This document shows, one piece after another, positions 8,784 to 16,311 of a stretch of DNA of 64,000 nt. Positions within the stretch are counted from its first letter, which is position 1. Each line of letters starts with the position of its first letter. Under the pieces are notes generated by a model. That model did not search any database. It was not told where the DNA came from and saw nothing but the letters and a program-made list of their open reading frames with translations. Made by a program: the position numbers and the translations under genes. This DNA comes from DASRJW01 sp964567755 (lineage in GTDB: Bacteria; Krumholzibacteriota; Krumholzibacteriia; G020349025), in the NCBI GenBank assembly GCA_964567755.1, contig CAZMNW010000023.1:62001-126000 (forward strand). Direction: 5' to 3'.

Positions 8784-9290
8784 TCAGCGGAAGAAGTAGC
8801 GGAAGCCCACAGCTGCCGACAGCACGACCTCGGCCTCGGGCGTCATGTCGAAGGTGGGGACGAGCTCGAGAAACACATCGAACGGCGCCTGGGGGAAGAT
8901 GTAATCGAGGCCCACGACGGTGCGAATGCCGAAGCGCGTCTCGTCCCCGAATTGGGCGCGCACACCGGCTCCGAGGTAGACAGGCAAACCGCCGCTCGAG
9001 ACGTCGAGGAGGCCGAACTTGTGCCAGATCAAATCGCCGTAGACAGCCGTGGCGCCGTCGTCGACGAAGGACCATGCGAGCCCGCCCTGCAGGGCAAGCT
9101 CCGGGCCTTGCCACAGCTTGGCATTCACGCCCGAAGGCTCGCCGAGGACGAACCCGAGACCGAAGCGACCGCCCTGACTGGATTGCAGGATCTGCTCGTT
9201 CTGAGCCGCGACTGGCGCCGCTGACAAAACGAGGCCCGCGCAGGACAGGACCGAAACAATCGCAAGACCGAGAAGAATCGTACGCAACAT
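8784..9290 (-). CDS. Small outer-membrane beta-barrel-like secreted protein
   Basis: A 168-residue protein with a clear signal peptide (hydrophobic stretch ~4-27, cleavage likely after APVAAQ). The remainder alternates polar and hydrophobic residues in strand-like segments (FGLGFVLGEP, YLGAGVRAQFG) and ends GFRYFFR, with the terminal aromatic residue seen in outer-membrane barrels. Length and start are fixed by GGAGG about 8 bases before the ATG at 9290. Function unknown; similar small proteins are often annotated DUF3996-like. It stands alone between the protease and a glycosyltransferase gene. Confidence 0.75.
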   Translation of the reverse strand: MLRTILLGLAIVSVLSCAGLVLSAAPVAAQNEQILQSSQGGRFGLGFVLGEPSGVNAKLWQGPELALQGGLAWSFVDDGATAVYGDLIWHKFGLLDVSSGGLPVYLGAGVRAQFGDETRFGIRTVVGLDYIFPQAPFDVFLELVPTFDMTPEAEVVLSAAVGFRYFFR

Positions 9291-9413
9291 TGGAAAACCT
9301 CCACCTCCACGACCCCCACCCGTCGTCGCGCAGACCCTAGCATCGTCTCCTGGAGTTGTCATGCGCTGGAGTTTCCCGTTGGCAACGGGACTGCGGGCCG
9401 CGGCTCGCCGTGC

Positions 9414-10547
9414 TCAGGCCGAGAGCAGGCGTGCGAACAGTGCTTCGTAGCGCGCGACCATGGTGGCGACATCGAACTCCCGCACCACGCGCGCGTGCGA
9501 GGCCGCACCCCAGCGGCGCGCCGTTTCGCCATCCCCGAGCACGCGGAGCATGGCCCGCGCCAGTGCCTCTTCATCACGCGGTTGCACGAGCAGTCCGTTC
9601 TCGCCGTCTTTGATCATTTCGGCGAGGCCTCCGACTCGCGTTCCCACCAGGGGCAATCCCGCGGCCATGGCCTCGAGGAACACGAGCGGAAATGTCTCGA
9701 CGTCGGTCGAGCAGAGAACCGCGACGTCCAACGCCGCGAGCACTGCGGGCACGTCGCTTCGCCAGCCGGTCATGATCACCCGCCGCTCGAGACCGAGAGA
9801 TTCGATCTGGCGCTCGAGCTCGCGGCGCTCGGGACCATCGCCGGCGAGAACGAAGCGTGCCGCTGGCAGCTCGTGCAGGACACGCTGCGCCGCGCGTACG
9901 AATGTCGCGAGGTCCTTCTCGGGGCGCAGCACCGCGATGCTGCCGGCCACGGGCGCATCTGCATCGATGCCAAGCTCGCCGCGCACGCGAGCGCGCACCG
10001 CTAGGCGCTCGGCGCCGAGATCGCAAGCCGCTACATCGATGCCGTTGTGCACGACGTGGATTCTGTCCGCCGGAATTCTCTTGGTCTGCGTCAGATATGG
10101 GAGCTGACCGCGTGCAACCGCCACCCAGGCGCTCGTGATCGGGACGAGGAGACGATTGATGCGGTGCTTGGCCGCCGACATGTCGCGCTCGCCGGTCGAA
10201 TGCTCCGTCACGATGCGAACGGGCGCTCCACCCAAGAGCGCCGCCAGTCGCCCGACGACGCCGGTGCTGAAGCCGTGCGTGAGCACGATGCGAACACCCT
10301 CGCGGCGCACGAGCGCGGTCGTGCGCCAGAGGAAGCGCGGGTCGAAGCGTCGCGTGTCGGAAAGTCGGTGGACCATGCAGCCCGCGTCGGCGAGCTCATC
10401 CCCCACCGGGCCCGATGCATGCTGGCAAGCCACGATGGGTTTCCACCGCGCCCGGTCGAGCCCGAGCGCCAAGGTCTGTATCTGGCGCTCGGCACCCCCG
10501 ACTCCCAAGGATGGGAGCAAGAAGAGAATCGGAACCGGACGACGCAT
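9414..10547 (-). CDS. Group 1 (GT4) glycosyltransferase
   Basis: A 377-residue GT-B fold enzyme. The N-terminal half opens with LPSLGVGGAERQ, the donor/acceptor loop typical of GT4. The C-terminal half has RPEKDLATFVRAA, FVLAGDGPERRELE and the nucleotide-sugar motif FPLVFLEAMAAGLPLVGT with an E-x7-E spacing. It should transfer an activated sugar to a lipid or polysaccharide intermediate at the inner face of the membrane. Acceptor unknown; no polysaccharide cluster surrounds it. The GGGGGAG site just before the ATG at 10547 decides the start. Confidence 0.9.
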   Translation of the reverse strand: MRRPVPILFLLPSLGVGGAERQIQTLALGLDRARWKPIVACQHASGPVGDELADAGCMVHRLSDTRRFDPRFLWRTTALVRREGVRIVLTHGFSTGVVGRLAALLGGAPVRIVTEHSTGERDMSAAKHRINRLLVPITSAWVAVARGQLPYLTQTKRIPADRIHVVHNGIDVAACDLGAERLAVRARVRGELGIDADAPVAGSIAVLRPEKDLATFVRAAQRVLHELPAARFVLAGDGPERRELERQIESLGLERRVIMTGWRSDVPAVLAALDVAVLCSTDVETFPLVFLEAMAAGLPLVGTRVGGLAEMIKDGENGLLVQPRDEEALARAMLRVLGDGETARRWGAASHARVVREFDVATMVARYEALFARLLSA

Positions 10548-10800
10548 ACTCCCCCTTGCGATTCGCAGATCGTGCATCCGTCAGTATACGGAGATCTCGT
10601 TTCCGTAAAACCCACATCCGTAGCTCAGCGGATGCAATCATGGGTCTTTATGCGTGGAGGAATTCGACCGCGCTGCAGTCCGTTGCGCGGTCGCGGTGGC
10701 ACGACTCCCTGAGCAGACACGGAACGAGCCCGGAGCCGCATGTGGCCCAGGGCTCGTCCTGAATGCACGGACGCCGTGTTCCGTCACGCCGGGAGAATGG

Positions 10801-11487
10801 TCAGAAACTGAACCCCGCAGTGAGGACGAGCGCGCGGTTCTTGGCGTCTGAGAACAAGGCCGTGGGTTCATCGGCAATGCCGGTCAACCCCAGGTTGTAG
10901 CCGACCTCGATGAAGCTCTCGTATCGTCCCGGAAACGTCAGGCCGCCGGAGAAATACAGCGCCACTTCGGTGCCTTCGGTGTCGTCGTCGATGTCGGCCT
11001 CGACGCTCCCGGTGAGGCTGGTTTCATATTCTGCCTTCGACGACAGCAGGAATCCAAACTGCGGACCGACCTTGAGGAACGGTTTGTACCGCATCGTCGG
11101 GGACGTCACGCGCACGAGCAACGGCACGTACATGTACGCGAGCCGAATGGTCGCTGCGCCTGAAATCGTCTGGTTGAAGAAGGTGCCAGAGCCCTCGATA
11201 TCGCTGCCTTGCTCCGTGAAGGTCAGACCGGTTTCGATGGCCAGGTACGACAGGACCGGGAAGTCCACGTGCCCGGCCAAGAAGTAGCCGACGCGGTCCC
11301 CATCACTGATTCCAGCCGCCAGGCCGTCGAACGACATCGAAGCGAGCGTGGCGCCGGCGCGGAATCCAACCGGCAATGACAGCGTCTCCGCGCCAGCAGT
11401 GGAACCGAAAGCAACCAGCAACAGTGCGGCGACAACGCGGCTCTGGAGCCGGCGGTGCTCCGTTGTCCACGATGGTCGAGTTCTCAC
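10801..11487 (-). CDS. Outer-membrane beta-barrel protein (PorT/OMP_b-brl-like)
   Basis: A 228-residue protein starting at a GTG (11487) with AAGGAAG upstream. A hydrophobic segment (~17-33) ending in TAGAE forms a probable signal peptide. The body has repeated amphipathic strands: GYFLAGHVDFPVLSYLAIETG, MYVPLLVRV, LKVGPQFGFLL, and a C-terminal ALVLTAGFSF ending in Phe. This is the pattern of 8-stranded barrels called outer membrane protein beta-barrel domain. An acidic loop (DIDDDTEGTE) lies two thirds along. It is downstream of the peptide ABC transporter genes but 110 bases away, so it may be a separate unit. Function unknown. Confidence 0.78.
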   Translation of the reverse strand: MRTRPSWTTEHRRLQSRVVAALLLVAFGSTAGAETLSLPVGFRAGATLASMSFDGLAAGISDGDRVGYFLAGHVDFPVLSYLAIETGLTFTEQGSDIEGSGTFFNQTISGAATIRLAYMYVPLLVRVTSPTMRYKPFLKVGPQFGFLLSSKAEYETSLTGSVEADIDDDTEGTEVALYFSGGLTFPGRYESFIEVGYNLGLTGIADEPTALFSDAKNRALVLTAGFSF

Positions 11488-11596
11488 GACGTCTTCCTTC
11501 CCCAAAAGTCCCGCTCGGCCTCCTTCTTGGCAGCCCCGAGTGTACGCCAACCAGATGTTCCTTGGGCACGACCCGAGGTCCCCGTGGCAAGCAGGA

Positions 11597-12643
11597 TCAC
11601 TTCTCCCCCATCACGTCCACCCAGCAGTGCACTTCGTGCGCAGGTCCGACGTTGCGGCCTGCCGGGTATTCGCGGCGACAGACGTCTTGCGCGTGGGCGC
11701 AGCGCGGGACGAATGGACAACCTGGCCCTGGATCGACGAGGCGTGGCGGGCGTCCGGGGATGGGGACGAGACGATCGCGTTCCCCTGCGAGCCGCGGCAA
11801 CGATCGCAGCAGCGCCAGGGTGTACGGGTGACGCGGGTGGGCGAAGAGCTCCGCCGTGGGAGCTTGCTCGACGATCCGGCCGGCGTACATCACCGCCACT
11901 TCGTCGGCGGTTCCAGCGACGACGCCAAGGTCGTGTGTGATCAGCACCACCGCCGTGCCGTATTCCTGGCGCAGATCGCGCATCAGATCCAAGATCTGCG
12001 CCTGTACCGTGACATCGAGGGCGGTCGTCGGCTCGTCGGCGATGAGGATCTCTGGCTTGCAGAGCAACGCCATGGCGATCATGACGCGTTGTCGCATGCC
12101 GCCGCTCATTTCGTGGGGGTAGCCGTCGAAGCGCACGGCCGGCTCCGGAATGCCGACACGCGCCAGCATGTCGATGGCGCGCCCGCGCGCTGGCGCGCGT
12201 CTCATCCGTTCGTGTTGCTCGAGCACCTCCGTCAATTGGCGTCCGACGCGCAGGTACGGATTGAGCGACGTCATCGGATCCTGAAAGATCATCGAGATGC
12301 GCTTGCCTCGTATCCTCTGCATCTTGCCTTCGGGAAGCGCCAGCAGATCCATGCCGCCGAAACGGATGCGACCGGAGACGATGCGTCCCGGCGGCTGCGG
12401 CACCAGACGCAGGATGGACAGGTTCGCCACGCTCTTGCCGCTGCCGCTCTCGCCCACCAGCCCAAGCGTCCGGCCTTGCCGCAACACGAACGACACGCCG
12501 TCCACCGCGCGCACGACTCCGTCCTCGGTGTCGAAGATCGTGTGCAGGTCTTCGACCTCGAGAACCCGCGCGCTGTCCGTGTTGGTTGTGGTTGCCTGCA
12601 TCGCAGCCCCTGTCGTGTCGCTGCCGGAAACTGGACTCTGCAT
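11597..12643 (-). CDS. Peptide/nickel ABC transporter ATPase (OppD/DppD type)
   Basis: A 348-residue ATPase that powers import through the two permeases encoded upstream. Walker A is GESGSGKS, the Q-loop is in MIFQDPMTSLNP, the ABC signature is MSGGMRQRV and Walker B is ILIADEPTTALD. The C-terminal oligopeptide-transporter domain has the Cys pattern CPFVPRCAHAQDVC that is characteristic of OppD/DppD. No second ATPase (OppF/DppF) follows, although these systems usually have two. The start is placed at 12643, just past the permease stop, with GAAGGGG upstream. An ATG at 12601 is also possible. Confidence 0.92.
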   Translation of the reverse strand: MQSPVSGSDTTGAAMQATTTNTDSARVLEVEDLHTIFDTEDGVVRAVDGVSFVLRQGRTLGLVGESGSGKSVANLSILRLVPQPPGRIVSGRIRFGGMDLLALPEGKMQRIRGKRISMIFQDPMTSLNPYLRVGRQLTEVLEQHERMRRAPARGRAIDMLARVGIPEPAVRFDGYPHEMSGGMRQRVMIAMALLCKPEILIADEPTTALDVTVQAQILDLMRDLRQEYGTAVVLITHDLGVVAGTADEVAVMYAGRIVEQAPTAELFAHPRHPYTLALLRSLPRLAGERDRLVPIPGRPPRLVDPGPGCPFVPRCAHAQDVCRREYPAGRNVGPAHEVHCWVDVMGEK

Positions 12644-12662
12644 CCTTCGGCCCCTTCGTGCG

Positions 12663-13541
12663 TCAGTCGTGGCGCAGATGCGGATCGAGCGCATCCCGCA
12701 ACCCATCGCCGAGGAAGTTGAGACAGAATAGCGTCAGCGCCAGCGCCAGGCCGGGGAACAACGACAACCACGGGAAGAACGCGATCACGCGCGCACCATC
12801 GTTCACCAACGTTCCCCAACTCGCCTGCGGCGGCTGCACGCCGAGACCGAGGAAAGAAAGAAACGCTTCCTGCAGCATCACGGCCGGAACCGTGAGCGTG
12901 GCGTAGACGATGATCGGCCCCAAGGTGTTCGGCACCACGTGGCGGAAGATGATGGCAAAATGACCCGTGCCCATGGAGCGCGCGGCTTCGACGTACTCGT
13001 TTTGTTTGATCGACAGCACTTGACCGCGCACGATGCGCGCCATCGTCAACCATTGCACGAACCCGAGCGCCACGAACAGCATGACCAGGCTGCGACTGAA
13101 ATACACCATGAGCAAGATGACGAGGAACATGTACGGCAGCGAATAGAGAACGTCGACGAAGCGCATCATCAGGTTGTCCACCCGCCCGCCGAAGTAGCCG
13201 GCGGCGGCGCCATAGCCGACGCCGACGCCGAAGCTGACCAGCGTCGCCACCAGCCCTACCAGGATGCTGATGCGGCCGCCGTGCGCGACGCGCGCCAGCA
13301 GGTCCCGCCCGAGGATGTCGGTGCCGAAGGGATGCGCGAAGCTCGGCGCCGTGGCCCCGAGTTGCAGGTTCTGCAGCTCCGGATCGCGGATTCCCGGCAG
13401 CACCGGTGCCAAGAGCGTGATCACGCCCAACAGCAGCAGGAACGACCCGCTCGCCACGGCCATGCGATTACGGCGCAGGCGCCGCCAGGCATCGCGCCAC
13501 AGGCTCGTGCCCCGTTCCGTTTCGAGCGCGCTCGTTTGCAC
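12663..13541 (-). CDS. Peptide ABC transporter permease (OppC/DppC type)
   Basis: A 292-residue inner-membrane permease. The N-terminal OppC_N segment with one helix (SGSFLLLLGVITLLAPV) precedes the five-helix BPD transport domain. The coupling loop to the ATPase (EAA-type) is EAARSMGTGHFAIIFRHVVPN. The family position LGRDLLARVAHGGRIS is also present. It starts 2 bases after the stop of the OppB-type gene, so the two are surely co-transcribed and probably co-translated. Confidence 0.93.
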   Translation of the reverse strand: MQTSALETERGTSLWRDAWRRLRRNRMAVASGSFLLLLGVITLLAPVLPGIRDPELQNLQLGATAPSFAHPFGTDILGRDLLARVAHGGRISILVGLVATLVSFGVGVGYGAAAGYFGGRVDNLMMRFVDVLYSLPYMFLVILLMVYFSRSLVMLFVALGFVQWLTMARIVRGQVLSIKQNEYVEAARSMGTGHFAIIFRHVVPNTLGPIIVYATLTVPAVMLQEAFLSFLGLGVQPPQASWGTLVNDGARVIAFFPWLSLFPGLALALTLFCLNFLGDGLRDALDPHLRHD

Positions 13542-13543
13542 CC

Positions 13544-14458
13544 TTACTCCAACTGCACGCGCGGATCCAGCACCGCGTACATCAAGTCCACCAGCAAGTT
13601 GAACACGATCAGGAACCCGGCGTAGAAGATGACGATCCCCATCACCAGTGTGTAGTCCCGGTTGAAGGCGCCATTGACGAAGTACTGGCCGACGCCGGGG
13701 ATGGCGAAAATCTTCTCGACCACGATGGAGCCGGTGACGGCTCGCGCCAGCGCCGGGCCCAGGAAGGAAACGACCGGCAGCAAGCCACCGCGGAGCGCGT
13801 GCCGCCAGACGATGACGCGTTCCGGCAATCCCTTGGCGCGCGCGGTGCGAATGAAATCAGCGCGCGTAACCTCGAGCATGCCGCCGCGGGTCAACCGCGC
13901 GATGTAGGCGATATAGATGGCGGACAGCGTGAACACCGGCAGGATCTTGGTCTGCATCGATCCCCAAGTCGCTGGCGGTACCCAGTGCAAGGTCAGCGCG
14001 AAGACGAAGATGAGCATCGGCCCGAGGACGAAATTGGGGATTGAAACACCCAGCATCGCCACCGACATCGGGGCGTGATCCCAGAAGCTGTTTTGCCGCA
14101 GCGCTGCCACCGTGCCAATGGGAACCCCGATCACGAGCGCCAAGAGGATCGCCGACGCTCCCAGCTCGAGCGAGATCGGCAGCGCCCCGAGCACGATCTC
14201 ACGCACCGAGCGTGCCGGGTATTTGTACGACGGTCCGAGGTCGAAGCGAACGACGTTGCGCAGATACCTCCCGTACTGCACATGCAGCGGTTGATCGAGG
14301 CCGTACTTGGCCGATAGCGCCGCCCGCGCTTCGGGGGGAATCTCGCGCTCGGACAGGAACGGCCCGCCTGGGGCCAGCCGAATGATGAAGAACGTGAGCG
14401 TGATGATCGCCCACAAGGTCGGAATCATCGCCAGCAAACGCAAGAGCACCATCCTCAT
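13544..14458 (-). CDS. Peptide ABC transporter permease (OppB/DppB type)
   Basis: A 304-residue permease with six predicted helices. The N-terminus (LLRLLAMIPTLWAIITLTFF) and periplasmic GLDQPLHVQYGRYLRN are characteristic of OppB. The EAA coupling loop reads RTARAKGLPERVIVWRHALR. Its ATG overlaps the stop of the substrate-binding protein gene as ATGA, indicating translational coupling. The partner is the OppC-type permease immediately downstream. Confidence 0.94.
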   Translation of the reverse strand: MRMVLLRLLAMIPTLWAIITLTFFIIRLAPGGPFLSEREIPPEARAALSAKYGLDQPLHVQYGRYLRNVVRFDLGPSYKYPARSVREIVLGALPISLELGASAILLALVIGVPIGTVAALRQNSFWDHAPMSVAMLGVSIPNFVLGPMLIFVFALTLHWVPPATWGSMQTKILPVFTLSAIYIAYIARLTRGGMLEVTRADFIRTARAKGLPERVIVWRHALRGGLLPVVSFLGPALARAVTGSIVVEKIFAIPGVGQYFVNGAFNRDYTLVMGIVIFYAGFLIVFNLLVDLMYAVLDPRVQLE

Positions 14459-16149
14459 GGTGCCCTCTCTGTTGCGTGAGGCTCGCCACTGCGGGCCAGA
14501 GACACGAACTTGAGCGGGTGCTCGTCGAGCGCGGTCGGATGAATGCCGCGCACGTAGGGCGCCACGAATTCTCGGGTGCGATAGGCGTAGATCGGAATGA
14601 ATGGCATGGCATCGAGCGCGATGGCCTCGGCGTCGGCGAGAAGCTGCATGCGGCGGGCGGGATCGTGTTCGCGGCCGGCGCTCGTGACCAGCGAATCGAA
14701 GCGCGCGTCCCCCCAGTTGGTGCGGTTGTTGCCGTCACCGCTCACCAGAATGGCTAGAAAGGAGTTGGGATCGACGTAGTCGCCGATCCACGATCGGCGC
14801 GCGATCTGGTATTTGCGGTCCACCGTCGCCCGCATGTAGCTCGCCCATTCCTGATTGGTGAGCCGCACGTCGATGCCTAAGTGCTGCTTCCACATCGCCT
14901 GGATGGCTTCGCCGATCTTCTTGTGGTCCTCGCCGGTGTTGAAGAGGATCTCGATTTCCGGCAACCCCTGGCCGTTCGGGTATCCGGCTGCGGCCAGCAA
15001 CTGCCTCGCCCGCTCCGGGTCGAAGCGCGCGCCTTCGGGGTACGGGTAGTCGTCGAACCCATGCGGCACGATGTTGCCCCAAGGCGCCACGCTCTCGTGC
15101 AGCACGTAGCGCGTGATCTGCTCGCGATCGATGGCTGCTGCGAGCGCCTGCCGCACCCGCTTGTCGTCGAGCGGCGGTTCGGTCACCACCAGGCTGTAGA
15201 AATAAAGCGCCAGATACGCTCCGGCGCGATAGTCCTTGTAGTGCTTGACGTAAGGGACGAATTGGGCCGGCACGTAGCCACTCGGATTCCAATCCGTCAT
15301 CCCGGCGCGATACATGTTCAGCATCGTGCCGGGATCATCGACGCTGTAACAGATGATGCCCTGCAGGCGCACGTGTGCCGCATCCCAATAGCCGTTCCAC
15401 TTCTCGAACACCATCTTGTCGTTCTGCCGATGACTCACCAGTCGGAACGGTCCATTGGTGACGATATTCTCGGGGCGGGTCCAGTTGTCACCATGCGCCT
15501 CCAAGGTCGGCCGGTGCACGGGAAGGAATGGATGGTAGGTGAGGAGCTGCAAAAAATAGGGCGTCGGCGCTTCCAAGGTCACCTGGAAGGTGCTGTCGTC
15601 GAGGGCGTGAATGCCCACCTGCGCCGGGTCTCGTATCTCGCCTTTCTTGTAGGCGCGCGCATTACGGATGAGATAGAAGAGATCGGCATAACGCGCCGGA
15701 GTGTCCGGGTGCAGGACGCGCAGCCACGACCACTCGAAATCGCGCGCCGTCAACCGCTCCCCATTCGTCCACATGGCGTTGGTGCGCAAGTGGAAGGTGT
15801 AGGTGCGGCCATCGGGCATGAGCTCCCACGCATGGGCGATGCCGGCGCCTGGACGCAGCGTTTCCGGATCGGGCACGAGGAGCCCCTCGAAGAGCGTGCG
15901 TGCCACGCGACCGTCCGGTTGTCCCGACAGCAAGGCTGGGTCGAGAGTCTCGGGCTCGGCGCCGTTGGTGAAGCGGAACACATCGCCGTCGGCGGGCGTG
16001 GTGCGGCCGAAGTACGCGGCGTCTGCAGGCGGCGCGCTCGTGTGCCGCCACCACGCGATTGTGGCTGCGACGCCAGCGATGGCGACACACACCAGCCACC
16101 TTGCTCTGGCTTTGCCGTTTCTGGGGGGCGCGGAGTCCACGCGGACCAT
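14455..16149 (-). CDS. Family 5 extracellular solute-binding protein (OppA/DppA type)
   Basis: A 564-residue periplasmic binding protein, first gene of the four-gene ABC operon. It shows the SBP_bac_5 features PETLDPALLSGQPDG, the GIAHAWELMPDGRTYTFHLR block and DFEWSWLRV. The N-terminus has a single hydrophobic helix (~18-36, WLVCVAIAGVAATIAWW) without a clear lipobox or signal-peptidase site, so it may stay anchored to the inner membrane. Substrate cannot be told from sequence: oligopeptides are most likely, but some family members bind nickel, sugars or murein peptides. It is divergent from the glycosyltransferase at 16312. Confidence 0.93.
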   Translation of the reverse strand: MVRVDSAPPRNGKARARWLVCVAIAGVAATIAWWRHTSAPPADAAYFGRTTPADGDVFRFTNGAEPETLDPALLSGQPDGRVARTLFEGLLVPDPETLRPGAGIAHAWELMPDGRTYTFHLRTNAMWTNGERLTARDFEWSWLRVLHPDTPARYADLFYLIRNARAYKKGEIRDPAQVGIHALDDSTFQVTLEAPTPYFLQLLTYHPFLPVHRPTLEAHGDNWTRPENIVTNGPFRLVSHRQNDKMVFEKWNGYWDAAHVRLQGIICYSVDDPGTMLNMYRAGMTDWNPSGYVPAQFVPYVKHYKDYRAGAYLALYFYSLVVTEPPLDDKRVRQALAAAIDREQITRYVLHESVAPWGNIVPHGFDDYPYPEGARFDPERARQLLAAAGYPNGQGLPEIEILFNTGEDHKKIGEAIQAMWKQHLGIDVRLTNQEWASYMRATVDRKYQIARRSWIGDYVDPNSFLAILVSGDGNNRTNWGDARFDSLVTSAGREHDPARRMQLLADAEAIALDAMPFIPIYAYRTREFVAPYVRGIHPTALDEHPLKFVSLARSGEPHATERAP

Positions 16150-16311
16150 GCGAAGAAAATAACACGCCAGTTGCGGTACGTCGCCAAATCATGTGCGCGG
16201 CGCAGATCGATTCGTTGGTTCTCGTGCCGCTTGCGCGTCGCGTGGGCATAGGTGCCACACGACCCATGCTTCACGTACAGTGACGTCCTCGTCATGCGGT
16301 CCCGAGGGAGA

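Noticed and set aside
10617..10632. Sequence resembling a tRNA D-arm (CCGTAGCTCAGCGGA)
   Set aside because: No acceptor stem, anticodon arm or T-arm can be built around it.
10725..10766. 8-bp inverted repeat (ACGAGCCC/GGGCTCGT) as a terminator of the outer-membrane protein gene
   Set aside because: Loop too long and no T-run; too weak to call.
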